A DNA stretch of 50,942 nt from JBBQER01 sp038320885 (lineage in GTDB: Bacteria; Actinomycetota; Acidimicrobiia; IMCC26256; PALSA-610): NCBI GenBank assembly GCA_038320885.1, contig JBBQER010000016.1:1-50942 (forward strand), given 5' to 3'. Within the stretch, counting starts at the first letter, position 1. Each line of letters begins with the position of its first letter. A model generated the notes under the pieces. That model had not been told where the DNA came from. It saw nothing but the letters and a program-made list of their open reading frames with translations, and did no database searches. The position numbers and the translations under genes are program-made. Shown here piece after piece: positions 8,539-17,283 of this stretch.

Positions 8539-9894
8539 TCAACGCAAGCCGACGACTCGCCGCGCGAACGGCTCGATCGCGAACAGCTCGGGCTCGAGCC
8601 GCACGCCCCGGTCGGCAAGTCGCTCGGAGAACGCGGGACGGATGCCGGTGCTCTTGAGCCGGCCGAGGTGACGACCTTCCTCGTCGACACCCATTCCGAA
8701 GTCGTAGGTGTAGATGTCCTGCATGACGATCGTCTCGCCTTCCATGCCGAGCACCTCGGAGACACTCGTGATGCGCCGGGTGCCGTCACGAAGTCGCGAG
8801 AGGTGCACGACCACGTCGAGCGCCGACGCCATCTGCTCCCGGATGGCCCGGATCGGCAGCTCGATGCCACCCATCAGGGTCATGGTCTCGATTCGGGACA
8901 AGGTGTCGCGTGGGCTGTTCGCGTGGATGGTCGTGAGTGAACCGTCGTGACCGGTGTTCATCGCCTGCAGCATGTCGAGCGCCTCGGCGCCACGTGCTTC
9001 ACCGACGATCACCCGGTCGGGGCGCATACGGAGCGCGTTGCGGACGAGCTCGCGGATCTTGACCTCACCGGCGCCTTCGACGTTCGGTGGCCGCGCTTCG
9101 AGCGAGCACACGTGTGCCTGCCAGAGCCGCAGCTCCTTGGCGTCCTCGATCGTGACGATGCGCTGGTCTTCGGGAATGAACGACGACACCACGTTGAGCA
9201 GCGTCGTCTTCCCGGTGCCGGTACCGCCCGAGATCACCATGTTGAGCGCGCCGCGCACGCACGCGTCGAGGAAGTGCGCGACCTGAGGCGAGATCGAGTT
9301 GAAGTTGATGAGGTCGTCGATCGTGTACGGGTCCTTGGCGAAGCGCCGGATCGTGAGGAACGGTCCGCCGATCGCGACCGGGTGGATCACCGCGTTGACG
9401 CGGGAGCCATCGGGCAGCCGCGCGTCGACCATCGGTGACGCCTCGTCGATCCGGCGACCGACCTGGCTCACGATCTTGTCAATCGTGCGGCGCAGGTGCT
9501 CTTCGTCGACGAACTCGACGTCAGTGGGCTCGAGCTTGCCTCGGCGCTCGATGTACACGGACTTGGGGCCGTTCACCATGACCTCGGTGATGCCCGGGTC
9601 GTGCAGAAAGCAGTCGATCGGGCCGTAGCCGAGCGTGTCGTCGGTCACGTCCTGGATCAGCTGCGCGCGCTCGGCCGCCGACAGAGCGGTGTGCTCGTCA
9701 CCGAGTCCCTTGTGGACCTGCTCCTGAACCAGACGCCGGAGCTCGGCCTCGTCGATCGCGTCGTCTTGCAGCATCGGACCGACGGCATCGATCACGAACT
9801 GATGGACGCGCAGACGCAGCCCTTCCAGCTGCGACGTCCGAGTCACACCTGGCGTTTGCTGCAAGTCCTGCCAGCGGGAGTACTGCTGAGACAT
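8539..9894 (-). CDS. cpaF: Tad pilus assembly ATPase CpaF/TadA
   Basis: A 451-residue type II/IV secretion hexameric ATPase that powers Flp pilus assembly. An N-terminal helical domain precedes the conserved VMVNGPKSVYIERRGKL. The core has Walker A GGTGTGKT (223-230), the Asp box VTIEDAKEL, the arginine-rich LVRNALRMRPDRVIVGEARG with Walker B, and the His box TTIHANSPRD. Length is usual for the family. The start ATG at 9892-9894 has a perfect AGGAGGT ribosome site. Upstream is cpaE (18-base gap), downstream tadB (15-base gap). Confidence 0.96.
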   Translation of the reverse strand: MSQQYSRWQDLQQTPGVTRTSQLEGLRLRVHQFVIDAVGPMLQDDAIDEAELRRLVQEQVHKGLGDEHTALSAAERAQLIQDVTDDTLGYGPIDCFLHDPGITEVMVNGPKSVYIERRGKLEPTDVEFVDEEHLRRTIDKIVSQVGRRIDEASPMVDARLPDGSRVNAVIHPVAIGGPFLTIRRFAKDPYTIDDLINFNSISPQVAHFLDACVRGALNMVISGGTGTGKTTLLNVVSSFIPEDQRIVTIEDAKELRLWQAHVCSLEARPPNVEGAGEVKIRELVRNALRMRPDRVIVGEARGAEALDMLQAMNTGHDGSLTTIHANSPRDTLSRIETMTLMGGIELPIRAIREQMASALDVVVHLSRLRDGTRRITSVSEVLGMEGETIVMQDIYTYDFGMGVDEEGRHLGRLKSTGIRPAFSERLADRGVRLEPELFAIEPFARRVVGLR

Positions 9895-9912
9895 GATGGC
9901 GACCTCCTATCG

Positions 9913-11142
9913 CTATCGGAGCCAACCGCGGCGCCGCGGCGCAGGTGGCGTTTCCGGCTCGACCGGCAGCGGGGCCACCGCCGAATATCTATCCGCGATT
10001 GCCCGCAACGCGAGCGCGGCCGGTGCCCGCGGCTTGTCGAGCACCACGGGCACGCCGCGGTTCACGGCCTGCGGGATAGCGATGTCGGAAGGAATCCGGA
10101 ATTCGGCGGAGATTCCCAGGGCGCGCTCGACGTCGGCGATGTCGAGGTGAACACGGGCGTTGGCCCGGTTCATCACCAGGTGGAGCTTGTTCCCCGCGAG
10201 CGACAGCAGGTCGAGGGTCTGCATTCCGACCTTGAGGTTCTTGATGCTCGGGATGTCGAGACTGGCGATCAACAACACTTCGTCGGCCTCTTCGAGCAAC
10301 GCCAGCACGACGTCGTCGAAATGCGGCGGCATGTCGACCACGACGAAGTCGAACATCGTACGGAGCAGCCGCACGATCCCGATCATCTGCTCGGCGGTGA
10401 TCCGCTCGCCCGCCGCCGGCTCGACCGGTGCGCAGAGCACGCGCAACGTCGAGGGCTCGTGGGTTGCGAGAAAGCCGTCCATCAACTGGGTATCGATCGA
10501 GTCGATCACCGGCGCGGCATCGGCCGAAGTGTGCAGCGGAGGCACTCCGAGCAGGACGGCGACGTCTCCGAACTGGAGGTCGCAGTCGACGAGCACCACG
10601 CGCCCGGGATTCCGCGTCGCGAGCAGCACGGCGAGGTTCGTGGAGACCACGCTCTTGCCGACGCCACCCTTGGTGGAGAACGTACAGAAGATGCGACCCT
10701 GCTTCGCCGGTTCCGCCGCCGCGGCGGCGCGATTCGCGGTGTTCGCGATCGCTTCGCCGACGCGCTCGACCGCAATGCGGATCTGGCGCTCGCCCGCGTC
10801 GATCGTCAGCGCATCGCGCACGCCCGCGCGGAGCGCTTCTTGCAGCAACGACATCGTCAGCTCGTCCGCGAGCAGCACGACGCCGACTTCGGGGAAGCTG
10901 CGCGTGATGCGCTGCACCTCCGCGAGGCCCGCCGCGTCGGAGAGACCCGGTCCGAACACGAGCACGGTCGGATCGCCGGAGACGAGCTCCCGCGTCATCG
11001 CGTCGATCGACGTGAGCGGGGACGGCACGATGCCGGCCAGCTCCAGAGTCATTCGGGTTCGCGCCCGCTCGTCCGGCTCGACCGCCAGCACCCGATAACG
11101 GTGCGGGCCGGGTCGATCCGTCGGGCTGCTGGTTTCCATCAC
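9913..11142 (-). CDS. cpaE: Tad pilus localisation protein CpaE/TadZ (MinD/ParA-like ATPase)
   Basis: A 409-residue protein with an N-terminal receiver-like domain (about 16-130) whose phosphoacceptor position is not a clear aspartate, followed by a MinD/ParA-type ATPase domain. The deviant Walker A is STKGGVGKS (156-164); DCDLQFGDVAVLLGV and FVVVDMPPHFDDVVL give the A' and B motifs. CpaE/TadZ positions the Tad machine in the cell. The tail is proline-rich and ends in basic residues (PRRRGWLR). The start is GTG at 11142 or the next codon, ATG at 11139. It lies 34 bases after cpaB. Confidence 0.92.
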   Translation of the reverse strand: MMETSSPTDRPGPHRYRVLAVEPDERARTRMTLELAGIVPSPLTSIDAMTRELVSGDPTVLVFGPGLSDAAGLAEVQRITRSFPEVGVVLLADELTMSLLQEALRAGVRDALTIDAGERQIRIAVERVGEAIANTANRAAAAAEPAKQGRIFCTFSTKGGVGKSVVSTNLAVLLATRNPGRVVLVDCDLQFGDVAVLLGVPPLHTSADAAPVIDSIDTQLMDGFLATHEPSTLRVLCAPVEPAAGERITAEQMIGIVRLLRTMFDFVVVDMPPHFDDVVLALLEEADEVLLIASLDIPSIKNLKVGMQTLDLLSLAGNKLHLVMNRANARVHLDIADVERALGISAEFRIPSDIAIPQAVNRGVPVVLDKPRAPAALALRAIADRYSAVAPLPVEPETPPAPRRRGWLR

Positions 11143-11176
11143 GATTTGCTCGCGGTGTTCGGGGGACTCTCCACGG

Positions 11177-12061
11177 TTACGGAGCCGTGTTCTGCGCGAT
11201 GGTCGTCAGCGTCGAGCCCACCAGCGCGAGCGGCTGGTCGAAGAGGTTCAGCGCCTCGACGATCTCCTGAGGCGTCGTGAACTTGTTCGGGTCGAAGCCC
11301 GGCGGGTTGAGGCTGAGGTACATCGTGCCAATCATCGTCGCTTGCACTATCTGTTCGGCCTGACGAGGCGTCACCTCGAGGGTGATCAGGCTGGCGGGCT
11401 GGGTTTCGGCCTGGGTGGTGGTCGTGACCGCGCCGTTGAGGTTGGCCGCCGGCCCGGACGACGAGGGAAGCAGCGTCGTGGATCCGACCGCGATGACCTT
11501 GACCCCCGGGAGGAGGAAGGCCGACGTGCGAACGCCCTCGCCGGCGCCGGCCGCGGAGCCGCGCTTGGTGACGTCGCTGACCGTCAGGTTCAGAATGATG
11601 TTGACCCGGTCGCCGGGCGTCAGGAAGCCGCCGACGGCGTGGGTCTGGTCGAGGCTCACCGTGATGGCTTCCTTGCCCTTCGGGATCGCACCGGCCACGG
11701 TGTTGACCAGTTGCGACGATTGTACGAATTGGTCGGCGACGACGGGAGTCCCGGCGAAGATGTCGGTCGCGGCGACCTTGCCCTTGTAGATGGCGAGAAG
11801 TGCCTGGTCAGTGCCCGGAAGGATGCGGTTCGGCGGCAACGAGTCGGCCGGAATCTTGACCGTGTCGAAGAGCTTGTCGCCCACGAGCTGGTCGAAGGAC
11901 GATCCGCGGGCGATTCGCTGCTTGGCCACGAGCGCCGTGACGAGGCCCTTGTCCTTCTCGGCCCGGGTGTCGGCATTGGTCACGTACTTCCAGACCAGGA
12001 CACCGGCGATCGCCGCAAGAACCACAGCCGCGATCGTTGAGATGATTCGCCAGTTCCGCAC
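11177..12061 (-). CDS. cpaB: Flp pilus assembly protein CpaB/RcpC
   Basis: A 294-residue protein with one N-terminal membrane helix (about residues 8-25, IISTIAAVVLAAIAGVLVW) and an extracytoplasmic SAF domain: ALVAKQRIARGSSFD, IFAGTPVVADQFV, then KGKEAITVSLDQTHAVGGFLTPGDRVNIIL. This is the CpaB/RcpC arrangement, also resembling flagellar FlgA. The Gln/Thr-rich stretch AVTTTTQAETQPAS is a likely flexible linker. The GTG start at 12059-12061 is preceded by AAAGGGGAG. It is the first gene of the minus-strand Tad operon. No outer-membrane secretin accompanies it, as expected for a monoderm actinobacterium. Confidence 0.9.
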   Translation of the reverse strand: MRNWRIISTIAAVVLAAIAGVLVWKYVTNADTRAEKDKGLVTALVAKQRIARGSSFDQLVGDKLFDTVKIPADSLPPNRILPGTDQALLAIYKGKVAATDIFAGTPVVADQFVQSSQLVNTVAGAIPKGKEAITVSLDQTHAVGGFLTPGDRVNIILNLTVSDVTKRGSAAGAGEGVRTSAFLLPGVKVIAVGSTTLLPSSSGPAANLNGAVTTTTQAETQPASLITLEVTPRQAEQIVQATMIGTMYLSLNPPGFDPNKFTTPQEIVEALNLFDQPLALVGSTLTTIAQNTAP

Positions 12062-12399
12062 GCGCTCCCCTTTGTCGCACCTAGACGCCCGCCCGGGTGC
12101 GCTGCCCTATGAACCCCGCTCGGAAGCGGAGGTTCGCTCTGGAAGGTGCAAAGTGTGACAGATCCGATTGTCCGGCACAACCTTCGCAAACACGCTGAGT
12201 GTGCCTTTCAAGGCAGAACTGCCGCGGGGCGCGCGAATCCCGAACGAACGTTCTTCGCACACACCACCAAAGCCGCCTTCTCTAACTTTGGCTACATCAC
12301 ATCGGCAGGAGCCGGGCGCGCGCAAGCGTCTCGTGGAAGACAGGCCGAAGGACCTATGCCCGTCGGCGACCGGAGCTAGCCCGATGGGGCTAGTAGCGG
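12062..12399 (-). other. Non-coding gap between rpsA and the Tad operon
   Basis: This 338-base gap must hold the Tad operon promoter, but I see no strong -35/-10 pair; TTGTGC and CACACT, 17 bases apart on the minus strand near 12150-12180, are a weak candidate. Two overlapping dyads are visible: TGCCT-TTCA-AGGCA at 12202-12215 and GGCAG-AA-CTGCC at 12212-12223, which could be an operator. No gene-like reading frame stands out. Confidence 0.4.
12376..12393 (-). terminator. Hairpin after rpsA
   Basis: CTAGCCC (12376-12382) pairs with GGGCTAG (12387-12393) around a four-base loop, beginning seven bases after the rpsA stop codon. There is no T tract after it on the minus strand, so it may be an mRNA 3'-end stem or a weak terminator. 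Confidence 0.45.
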
Positions 12400-13860
12400 C
12401 TAGTCGGCGGTCGGGGTGTCGCCCTCGGGTGCGGGCGGCGGACCGGGATCTGGTGCCGGAGCCTCGGCCGCGGCCTCGGGCACGCTCCCCGACTCCGGAT
12501 TCTCCGGAACCGTGGGGGTCTCGCCTTCGGCGGCCTCGGCGGGCACTTCGATCTCGGGCCCGATGTAGTTGCCCTGCTCGTCGTAGGCGTGCTCGCCGTA
12601 GAACTCGCGGTACTCGGCCGCGACCTCGCCGCCCTCGGCGGCCTGCTTGATCGACAGCGAGATCCGCCGGCGGTCGAGATCGATGTCGATGATCTTGACC
12701 CACAGCTCCTCGCCGGGGGTGACCACCTGTTCGGGCGCCTCGACGTGCTCTTCGGCCATCTCCGAGATGTGGACCAGACCCTCGATCCCTTCGCCCACCT
12801 GGACGAACGCGCCGAACGGCACGAGCTTGGTGACCCGGCCGTACACGAGCTCGCCGACCTGGTGCCCGCCCGCGAACTCCTGCCACGGATCCTGCTGGGT
12901 CGCCTTCAGCGACAGCGAGATCCGCTCGCGCGAAAGGTCGACGTCGAGCACCTGGACCGTGACCTCGTCACCGACCTGGACCACCGAGGAGGGATGGTCG
13001 ACGTGCTTCCACGACAGCTCGGAAACGTGCACGAGGCCGTCCATACCGCCGAGGTCGACGAACGCACCGAAGTTGACGACCGACGAAACCGTTCCCTTGC
13101 GGACCTCGCCCGGCTTCAAGTTGGTCAGGAACTCGTCACGCTGCTCGCGCTGTGTCTCCTCGAGGTACGCGCGGCGGCTGAGCACGACGTTGTTGCGATT
13201 CTTGTCGAGCTCGATGATCTTGCACTCGAGCACCTTCCCCACGAAGGGGTGCAGATCACGGACGCGGCGCAGGTCGACGAGCGACGCGGGCAGGAACCCG
13301 CGGAGGCCGATGTCGATGATCAACCCGCCCTTCACGACCTCGATGACCGGGCCGGACACGACCTCGTCGGCCTCCTTCTTGGCCTCGATCGTGCCCCACG
13401 CCTTCTCGTACTGCGCGCGCTTCTTCGACAGGATGAGCCGGCCGTCCTTGTCCTCCTTCTGGAGAACGAGGGCTTCGACCTCTTCACCGAGCGACACGAC
13501 CTCATGGGGATCGACGTCGTTGCGGATCGAGAGCTCTTTGGTCGGAATGACGCCCTCGGACTTGAACCCGATGTCGAGGAGCACCTCGTCGGAATCGATC
13601 TTGACGACGGTCCCCTTCACGAGGCTGCCGTCGTCGAACTCGACGATGGTCGCGTTGATCGCGTCCTCGAGGGAGCCGTCGAGGTCGTCGAGGACGACGA
13701 CGGTGTCGTATTCGGGCTCTTGCTCGGCCTTGTCCTCGGCCGGCGCGCTCTCGGCGGGCGCGCTCTCGGCGGGCGCGCTCTGGGCTTCGGCCGCCGGCGC
13801 GGGGGCGGTCTCGTCGGGTGCGACGCTCTCGGCGATCGCGCCCGGTTCCTGGTCGGACAC
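12400..13860 (-). CDS. rpsA: 30S ribosomal protein S1
   Basis: A 486-residue RNA-binding ribosomal protein with four S1 (OB-fold) domains at about residues 78-150, 165-232, 250-320 and 335-405, the number typical of actinobacterial S1. Domains three and four carry the classic VVNFGAFVDLGG-MDGLVHVSELSW and PFGAFVQVGEGIEGLVHISEMA. The N-terminus is an acidic Ala/Pro/Glu tail with three exact SAPAE repeats encoded by a tandem DNA repeat near 13741-13782; the C-terminus is another Pro/Glu/Ala-rich tail. I start at GTG 13858-13860 (VSDQEPG), with AGGA upstream; an extension to 13917 looks unlike S1. polA lies upstream. Confidence 0.95.
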   Translation of the reverse strand: MSDQEPGAIAESVAPDETAPAPAAEAQSAPAESAPAESAPAEDKAEQEPEYDTVVVLDDLDGSLEDAINATIVEFDDGSLVKGTVVKIDSDEVLLDIGFKSEGVIPTKELSIRNDVDPHEVVSLGEEVEALVLQKEDKDGRLILSKKRAQYEKAWGTIEAKKEADEVVSGPVIEVVKGGLIIDIGLRGFLPASLVDLRRVRDLHPFVGKVLECKIIELDKNRNNVVLSRRAYLEETQREQRDEFLTNLKPGEVRKGTVSSVVNFGAFVDLGGMDGLVHVSELSWKHVDHPSSVVQVGDEVTVQVLDVDLSRERISLSLKATQQDPWQEFAGGHQVGELVYGRVTKLVPFGAFVQVGEGIEGLVHISEMAEEHVEAPEQVVTPGEELWVKIIDIDLDRRRISLSIKQAAEGGEVAAEYREFYGEHAYDEQGNYIGPEIEVPAEAAEGETPTVPENPESGSVPEAAAEAPAPDPGPPPAPEGDTPTAD

Positions 13861-13999
13861 TCGGATTCCTGCTTTTGTTGTTGGAGTAAGTGGGCGACCT
13901 CGTGCGGACGCGCGCACCTTGCCGCTCCGGCGGAGCAGCCGGGCGCAGGCTACAGGTATGCGTACGAACCGGAAAGTGCGACGGTCGAACGCCCCGGGG

Positions 14000-16657
14000 C
14001 TACTTGGCCTGCGCCCAGTTCGGCCCGAAGCCGAGATCGACGACGAGCGGGACGCGCAACTCGGCGGCGGCCTCCATCACCTCACGCACGACCGGCTCGA
14101 CCCGCTCGCGTTCAGTGAGCGGAACTTCGAGCACGAGCTCGTCGTGCACCGTCAGCACCATGCGGCTCTCGAACCCACCGGCGTCGAGCGCGCGGTCGAG
14201 ATCGATCATCGCCAGCTTGAAGATGTCGGCGGCGGAACCCTGCACCGGCGCGTTCTGCGCCATCCGCTCACCCATCTGGCGGATCCGGAAGTTGTCGGAC
14301 GACAACTCGGGCAGCAACCGGCGGCGCCCGAACAACGTGGTGGTGTAGCCCGACGACTTCGCCGCGTGGATCGTCTCCTGCATGTAGCCCGCGACGTTGG
14401 GGAACGCCACGAAGTACGCGTCGAGGATCTCACGGGCCTGGTCGGTCGGGATGTCGAGCCGTTGGGCGAGCCCGTAGGCCTCCATGCCGTACGCGAGGCC
14501 GTAGTTGACCACCTTGGCGAACCGGCGCTGGAACTCGTCGACCTTGTCCTCGTCGACGCCGAACACCTTCGCCGCCGTGGTGGTGTGCACGTCGGCGCCG
14601 CGTTCGAACGCGTCGATCAACCCCGGATCCTCGGCGAGGTGCGCGAGCACGCGGAGCTCGATCTGCGAATAGTCGGCGGTGAGCAGCCCGCAACCCTCGT
14701 CGGCGACGAACGCGCGCCGGAGCTCACGGCCGCCCGCGGTACGAACCGGCACGTTCTGCAGGTTCGGCGACTCGGACGATACCCGGCCCGTGGTGGTCGC
14801 CAGCTGGTTGAACGTCGCGTGGATCCGGCCGTCGGCGCCGACGAGCGGCGGCAACGCATCGGCGTACGTGCTGCGCAGCTTCTCGACTTCCCGGTACTTC
14901 AGCAGCGAATCGACGACCGGGTGCTCCTCGGCCAACTTCTGGAGCGAGTCGGCATCGGTCGACGGTCCGGTCTTGGTCTTCTTCACCGGCGTCAGACCGA
15001 GCTTCTCGAAGAGGATGCGCCGGAGCTGCGGTGTGGAGTTGACGTTGAACTCCTCACCGGCCTGCGCATGGATCTCGCCGACCAGGCGGCGGCACTCGTC
15101 GTTGAGCTCCTTGCCGAGCTGGTTGAGGAAGTCGATGTCGATGCGGACGCCCGCGTGCTCCATCCGCCCGAGCACGCGCACGAGTGGAAGCTCGATCCGC
15201 TGATACAGGTCGACGAGCTCGCGCGTTTGCAACGCGCTTTCGAGCGCGTCGGCGAGCTGCGTCACGATCGACGCGCGCCGTTGCGTATCTTCGACGCCGA
15301 CATCGCCGTCGAGATCGAGCGTGCCCTCGACGCGATCGGGTGAGGTGAGCTCGACCGAGAGAAAGCGCCGCGCCAGATCCTCGAGCGTGTACGTGGCGGC
15401 GGCAGGATCGAGGAGGTAGCCCATGAGGGCGGTGTCGTGCGCGAGCGATCTGAGATCGACGCGCAGGCCGCGTGCAAGCTCCTTGGCGCCGTGCGCGACG
15501 ATGCTCGGCTCGGCTCGCGCGCAGAGCGCCTCGACCTCTTCCCGAACCGCGGGCACCGCGAGGAGATCGGCGTCGACGTAGGTGACGTCGCCTTCGATCG
15601 CGAACGACACCGCCACGAGGTCGCTCAGGCCGCTCACCCCGCTCCAGCGCGGCTCGATCGCGACGCGCGGCGCCTTCATCGCGTGGCGCAGCACCTCGAG
15701 CGCGGCATCGGCGTCACGCGCGATGACGACCTCGACCTCGATCGGGTCGGCTTCGGGCACATCCTCGATGGGCGTCTGGTCGCCGAGCGCGTCGAGGATG
15801 CGCGGGAGCAGCGTCCGGAACTCGAGCTGGTCGAACAGGACGCGTACGCGCTCGACGTCGAACGCACCGTGCACGAGCTCGCTCGGTTCCTTGCCGACAT
15901 CGACCTCGCGGTCGAGGATCGACATCTCCCGGTTCTTGAGCACGCGGTCGTGCGCCTCGCCGAGGTTCTGACGTTGCTTGGGCGGCAGCTCGTCGAGATG
16001 CTCGAAGATCGCCTCGAGCGAGCCGTAGGTCGTGACGAGCTTGGCCGCGGTCTTCTCCCCGATGCCGGGGACGCCCGGGAGGTTGTCGCTGGTGTCGCCG
16101 CGCAGCGCGGCGTATTGCGTGTACTGCGCGGGAGTGACGCCACCGCACCGCTCGGCGATCCCGGCTTCGTCGTAGAGCGCGTAGTCGGAAACGCCGCGCT
16201 TGTTGTAGAGAACCTTGATGTGCGGGTCGGATACGAGCTGGAACGAATCGCGGTCTCCGGTCACGACCACCACGTCGATGCCATCCGCCGCCGCGCGCGT
16301 CGCGAGCGTCGCGATCACGTCGTCGGCCTCGACGCCGGGAACCGAGAGCTGGCAGATCGCGAGGGCCTCGATCACCTCGTGGATCAGCGGCAGCTGTGAC
16401 GCGAACAGGTCGGGCGTCTCCCTGCGCCCGGCCTTGTACTCCGGGTCGAGCTCCTTGCGCACGGTGCTCCCGCCGGGAGCGTCGAACGCGACCGCGATCT
16501 GATCCGGCTTCTCGTCGGCCAGCACTTTCGCGAGCATCGACGTGAAGCCGTAGACGGCGTTGGTGACGGTCCCCGACTTGGTCGCGAGGTCGGGCGGGAG
16601 CGCGAAGAACGCCCGGTACGCGAGCGAGTGGCCGTCGAGAAGAAGCAGCTTCGGCAT
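14000..16657 (-). CDS. polA: DNA polymerase I
   Basis: An 885-residue repair and Okazaki-processing polymerase. The 5'-nuclease domain (1 to about 290) opens MPKLLLLDGHSLAYRAFFAL and has GVEADDVIATLA and the helix-hairpin-helix GVPGIGEKTAAKL. The middle 3'-5' exonuclease-like domain lacks the catalytic DxE: the expected site reads VAIEPRW. Proofreading is therefore probably absent, as in Taq and mycobacterial PolA. The polymerase domain has DYSQIELRVLAHLAEDP, the O-helix RRFAKVVNYGLAYGMEAYGL, and VLTVHDELVLEVP. The O-helix has Tyr where E. coli has Phe762. The start ATG is at 16655-16657; a longer reading would overlap the regulator upstream, 44 bases away. Confidence 0.97.
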   Translation of the reverse strand: MPKLLLLDGHSLAYRAFFALPPDLATKSGTVTNAVYGFTSMLAKVLADEKPDQIAVAFDAPGGSTVRKELDPEYKAGRRETPDLFASQLPLIHEVIEALAICQLSVPGVEADDVIATLATRAAADGIDVVVVTGDRDSFQLVSDPHIKVLYNKRGVSDYALYDEAGIAERCGGVTPAQYTQYAALRGDTSDNLPGVPGIGEKTAAKLVTTYGSLEAIFEHLDELPPKQRQNLGEAHDRVLKNREMSILDREVDVGKEPSELVHGAFDVERVRVLFDQLEFRTLLPRILDALGDQTPIEDVPEADPIEVEVVIARDADAALEVLRHAMKAPRVAIEPRWSGVSGLSDLVAVSFAIEGDVTYVDADLLAVPAVREEVEALCARAEPSIVAHGAKELARGLRVDLRSLAHDTALMGYLLDPAAATYTLEDLARRFLSVELTSPDRVEGTLDLDGDVGVEDTQRRASIVTQLADALESALQTRELVDLYQRIELPLVRVLGRMEHAGVRIDIDFLNQLGKELNDECRRLVGEIHAQAGEEFNVNSTPQLRRILFEKLGLTPVKKTKTGPSTDADSLQKLAEEHPVVDSLLKYREVEKLRSTYADALPPLVGADGRIHATFNQLATTTGRVSSESPNLQNVPVRTAGGRELRRAFVADEGCGLLTADYSQIELRVLAHLAEDPGLIDAFERGADVHTTTAAKVFGVDEDKVDEFQRRFAKVVNYGLAYGMEAYGLAQRLDIPTDQAREILDAYFVAFPNVAGYMQETIHAAKSSGYTTTLFGRRRLLPELSSDNFRIRQMGERMAQNAPVQGSAADIFKLAMIDLDRALDAGGFESRMVLTVHDELVLEVPLTERERVEPVVREVMEAAAELRVPLVVDLGFGPNWAQAK

Positions 16658-16701
16658 GTCACGAAGATCGTAGGCCGGGCCTGCGACAGATGCAGTCGAG
16701 C

Positions 16702-17283
16702 TCAGGGTGTGAGTGAGCCGGACACGACGTCGCTCGCGACCTCGTGAATCTTGCGGCGGGAATCCATCGCCGCCTTCTGCAGGAACCGCCACGACGCCGC
16801 CTCCGAGAGGGAGTGCTCGTCCATCAGGCGGCCCTTGGCCCGGTCGATGATCTTGCGCGCCTCGAGGCGCTCCGCAAGGTCGGCGTTCTCGTTCTCGAGC
16901 GACACGATCTGCTCGAAACGGCCGAGGGCCATCTCGATGGCCGGAATGAGGTCGCTCTTCTGGAACGGCTTCACGAGGTACGCCAGCGCGCCGGCATCGC
17001 GCGCCTGGTCGACGAGATCGTGTTGGGAGAAGGCGGTGAGGATGAGCACCGCCGCGAGCCGCTCGCCGGCGATCGTGCGCGCCGCCGTGAGACCGTCCAT
17101 TCCCGGCATCTTGATGTCGAGGATCGCGAGATCGGGCTCGAGCTTGCGGACGAGGTCGATCGCGTGGTCGCCGCGGCCGGTCTCGCCGACGACCTCGTAG
17201 TCCTCTTCCTCGAGGATCTCCTTGAGGTCGAGACGGATGATCGCCTCGTCCTCGGCGAGAACGACGCGAACGGGCTTGTTCAC
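16702..17283 (-). CDS. ANTAR-domain response regulator, PdtaR-like
   Basis: A 193-residue response regulator whose output domain binds RNA rather than DNA. The receiver domain has AEDEAIIR, phosphoacceptor D56 in LAILDIKMPGMDG, the LTAFSQHD switch and the lysine of LVKPF. A short coiled-coil linker follows, then the ANTAR domain: ARKIIDRAKGRLMDEHSLSEAASWRFLQKAAMD, with the AKG-LM and A-A-R positions typical of the fold. It matches mycobacterial PdtaR (Rv1626), which also lies near polA. The GTG start at 17281-17283 overlaps the stop of the preceding small gene in GTGA. No PdtaS-type kinase is in the window. Confidence 0.93.
   Translation of the reverse strand: MNKPVRVVLAEDEAIIRLDLKEILEEEDYEVVGETGRGDHAIDLVRKLEPDLAILDIKMPGMDGLTAARTIAGERLAAVLILTAFSQHDLVDQARDAGALAYLVKPFQKSDLIPAIEMALGRFEQIVSLENENADLAERLEARKIIDRAKGRLMDEHSLSEAASWRFLQKAAMDSRRKIHEVASDVVSGSLTP

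Noticed and set aside
9496..11280. A 594-residue plus-strand frame opposite cpaF and cpaE
   Set aside because: The minus strand carries unmistakable ATPase motifs in two genes with good ribosome sites; the plus frame is His/Arg/Asp-rich noise.
12589..14118. A 509-residue open frame antisense to rpsA
   Set aside because: It mirrors the high-GC codon pattern of rpsA, has long runs of Asp, Arg, Leu and Val, and shows no family motif. It is a shadow of the real gene.
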